A stretch of DNA of 64,000 bases, taken from assembly GCF_001598815.1 (NCBI RefSeq), contig NZ_BCZQ01000006.1, positions 148,553-212,552 of the forward strand, written 5' to 3'. Under the pieces are notes generated by a model. That model saw nothing but the letters and a program-made list of their open reading frames with translations, was not told the DNA's origin and ran no database searches. This DNA comes from Sphingopyxis terrae subsp. terrae NBRC 15098. GTDB lineage: Bacteria > Pseudomonadota > Alphaproteobacteria > Sphingomonadales > Sphingomonadaceae. Positions 63,295 through 64,000 of this stretch are shown here, in pieces. Position 1 is the first letter of the stretch, and every line of letters begins with the position of its first letter. The translations under genes and the position numbers were made by a program.

Positions 63295-63550
63295 CGGTCC
63301 GGCTCCTGTTTCGAGCGGAGGACCATCCCCCGCTGACAGGCGCCCGATGTGTCCGGCCGAGGGCCGCAATCACCGCGTAGGCGAAGACGAAGCGGCGGCA
63401 CGCCAAGGCGTAGCCGACCCTTCACGGGTTGATGGCATCAGGCCCCCGGTTGGACCAAGGATCAGCGCATTTGAAGCGGGGGTCGCGAAGTTTCAGATTA
63501 GGAGCTACACCGATGGCCGGACCACGATGCTGGTGCTGACGTAGCGCTTC
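63295..63550. other. Intergenic region with no supported gene
   Basis: A 256-bp stretch. A 65-residue plus-strand frame is open but lacks a ribosome site and a recognisable motif. It likely contains the promoter of the pRiA4b-ORF3 gene. Confidence 0.4.
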
Positions 63551-63847
63551 ATGCTGACGACAGAACTTGACGCAGTCATCATGCGAAGGCTTGCCGCCGA
63601 TATGTTTGCACCCTTCAACGCAGTTCAGATTCGTGTGTCAATCGACGGTATTGACCCTCCTGCTTGGAGGCGTCTGATCGTACCGATCGACTGGAATCTG
63701 GAGCAATTGCACCTGACGATCCAAGCGGCGTTTAACTGGTGGAATTACCACCTGCATGAGTTTCAGATTGGCGGACTGCGCTTTGGCGATGCGGCGGCTG
63801 CCTATGAAAGCTCCAGCGGGGAGTTAGCGTCCGCGCTCGTGGTGTAA
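63551..63847 (+). pseudogene. pRiA4b ORF-3-like protein, truncated
   Basis: A 98-residue N-terminal fragment of the plasmid pRiA4b ORF-3 family: VQIRVSIDGIDPPAWRRLIV, then LEQLHLTIQAAFNWWNYHLHEFQIGGLRFGD. Full-length proteins are much longer. The frame ends soon after LRFGD, where sequence typical of an IS end begins (about 63836), so the gene seems to be cut by an insertion. Confidence 0.7.
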
Positions 63848-63870
63848 TTTCCGGTGTAGGCGATGGTGTA

Positions 63871-63900
63871 TTCCGGGGTGGGGCATGCCCCACCCCGGAA
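63871..63900. repeat. Perfect 30-bp palindrome in the IS leader
   Basis: TTCCGGGGTGGGG and its complement around a CATG-type centre form a fully self-complementary 30-bp sequence. In IS leaders such stems can stop read-through from neighbouring genes. Confidence 0.75.
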
Positions 63901-63979
63901 TGCGGCGTCGCTGGTGGCCACCGGGTTCATCGTTATGGTGGAGTTTGCACACTTCAACCGTGACGAAGAGGAGTTCCCG

Positions 63980-64000
63980 ATGACCGAGGACAGATTACTG
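63980..64000 (+). CDS. Transposase start (probably IS256 family), cut by window edge
   Basis: ATG 63980 follows GAGGAG at good spacing and reads MTEDRLL to the edge. MTEDRL is a common start of IS256-family transposases. Only seven codons are visible, so the family is tentative. Confidence 0.45.

Larger units (their letters stand above)
63836..64000 (+). mobile_element. Left part of an IS256-like insertion sequence
   Basis: From about 63836 the sequence has an IS-end-like character, a perfect palindrome (63871-63900), and then a transposase-like start at the edge. The exact left boundary cannot be fixed without the right end. Confidence 0.5.

Noticed and set aside
63347..63544. A 65-codon plus-strand ORF before the pRiA4b-ORF3-like gene
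   Set aside because: No ribosome site, no family and composition unlike the neighbouring genes.
1..64000. CRISPR arrays
   Set aside because: No regular direct repeats with unique spacers were seen; the repeats found are REP units, operators or terminal inverted repeats.
1..64000. tRNA or rRNA genes, especially a tRNA attachment site for the ICE
   Set aside because: No tRNA-like cloverleaf was noticed; the integrase is next to guaA, which is a known alternative target.

Overview
The window looks like the chromosome of a sphingomonad alphaproteobacterium. High GC, sphingomonad-type REP palindromes, an exosortase-A (XrtA) exopolysaccharide locus and a large TonB-dependent receptor all fit Sphingopyxis or a close relative. 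The genus is inferred from gene content only. Two parts are visible: core chromosome up to about 32,445, and the left part of an integrative and conjugative element (ICE) from there to the right edge.

Core, 1-12,086: most of an XrtA/PEP-CTERM-associated exopolysaccharide locus. One arm runs leftwards: export lipoprotein, Wzz-like chain-length determinant, tyrosine autokinase, outer-membrane beta-barrel protein, AAA ATPase, then the start of a polysaccharide deacetylase cut by the window edge. Further right, a PLP decarboxylase and an acyl-CoA ligase also face left. A FemAB-like protein, an acyl carrier protein and two alpha/beta hydrolases run rightwards from a divergent promoter region. Exosortase itself is not in the window. 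Start/stop overlaps of the ATGA type show tight translational coupling.

Core, 12,087-32,444: pirin/cupin/DUF2200 and BolA genes, a J-domain protein, cobS and cobT (separated by a DUF5694 protein and a lipoprotein hydrolase), a 272-bp MITE-like element, two lower-GC secreted proteins, a ThDP enzyme and an aldehyde dehydrogenase separated by a GIY-YIG gene between REP repeats, an LpxH-like phosphoesterase with a GT4 glycosyltransferase, a TonB-dependent receptor, and guaA.

ICE, from about 32,400 to beyond 64,000: a tyrosine integrase directly follows guaA, so the 3' end of guaA is the probable attachment site. An AlpA-like excisionase candidate and a LysR regulator follow. Then come a complete leftward mating-pore operon (DUF2274-trbI-G-F-L-K-J-E-D-C-B), a cargo block (HipBA-type toxin-antitoxin and an IetAS-type S8 protease/AAA ATPase defence pair), and the coupling and mobilisation genes (RHH protein, TraG, relaxase, a candidate oriT, lytic transglycosylase, DUF736, TraF peptidase, DUF2840). 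A plasmid-like maintenance module (RHH, ParA, RepA, HTH) and a regulatory block complete it. The regulatory block contains a DUF6499/DUF2285 gene split by a probable programmed +1 frameshift, as for the ICE excision activator FseA, plus a QseM-like DUF2285 protein and a small XRE repressor with a perfect operator palindrome. The right end holds accessory genes and a pRiA4b-ORF3 gene apparently cut by an IS256-like insertion that continues past the edge.

The most unusual signals are the frameshift site at about 60,464, the three regularly spaced hipB operators, the triple 12-mer upstream of the integrase, and the inverted repeat upstream of the relaxase.
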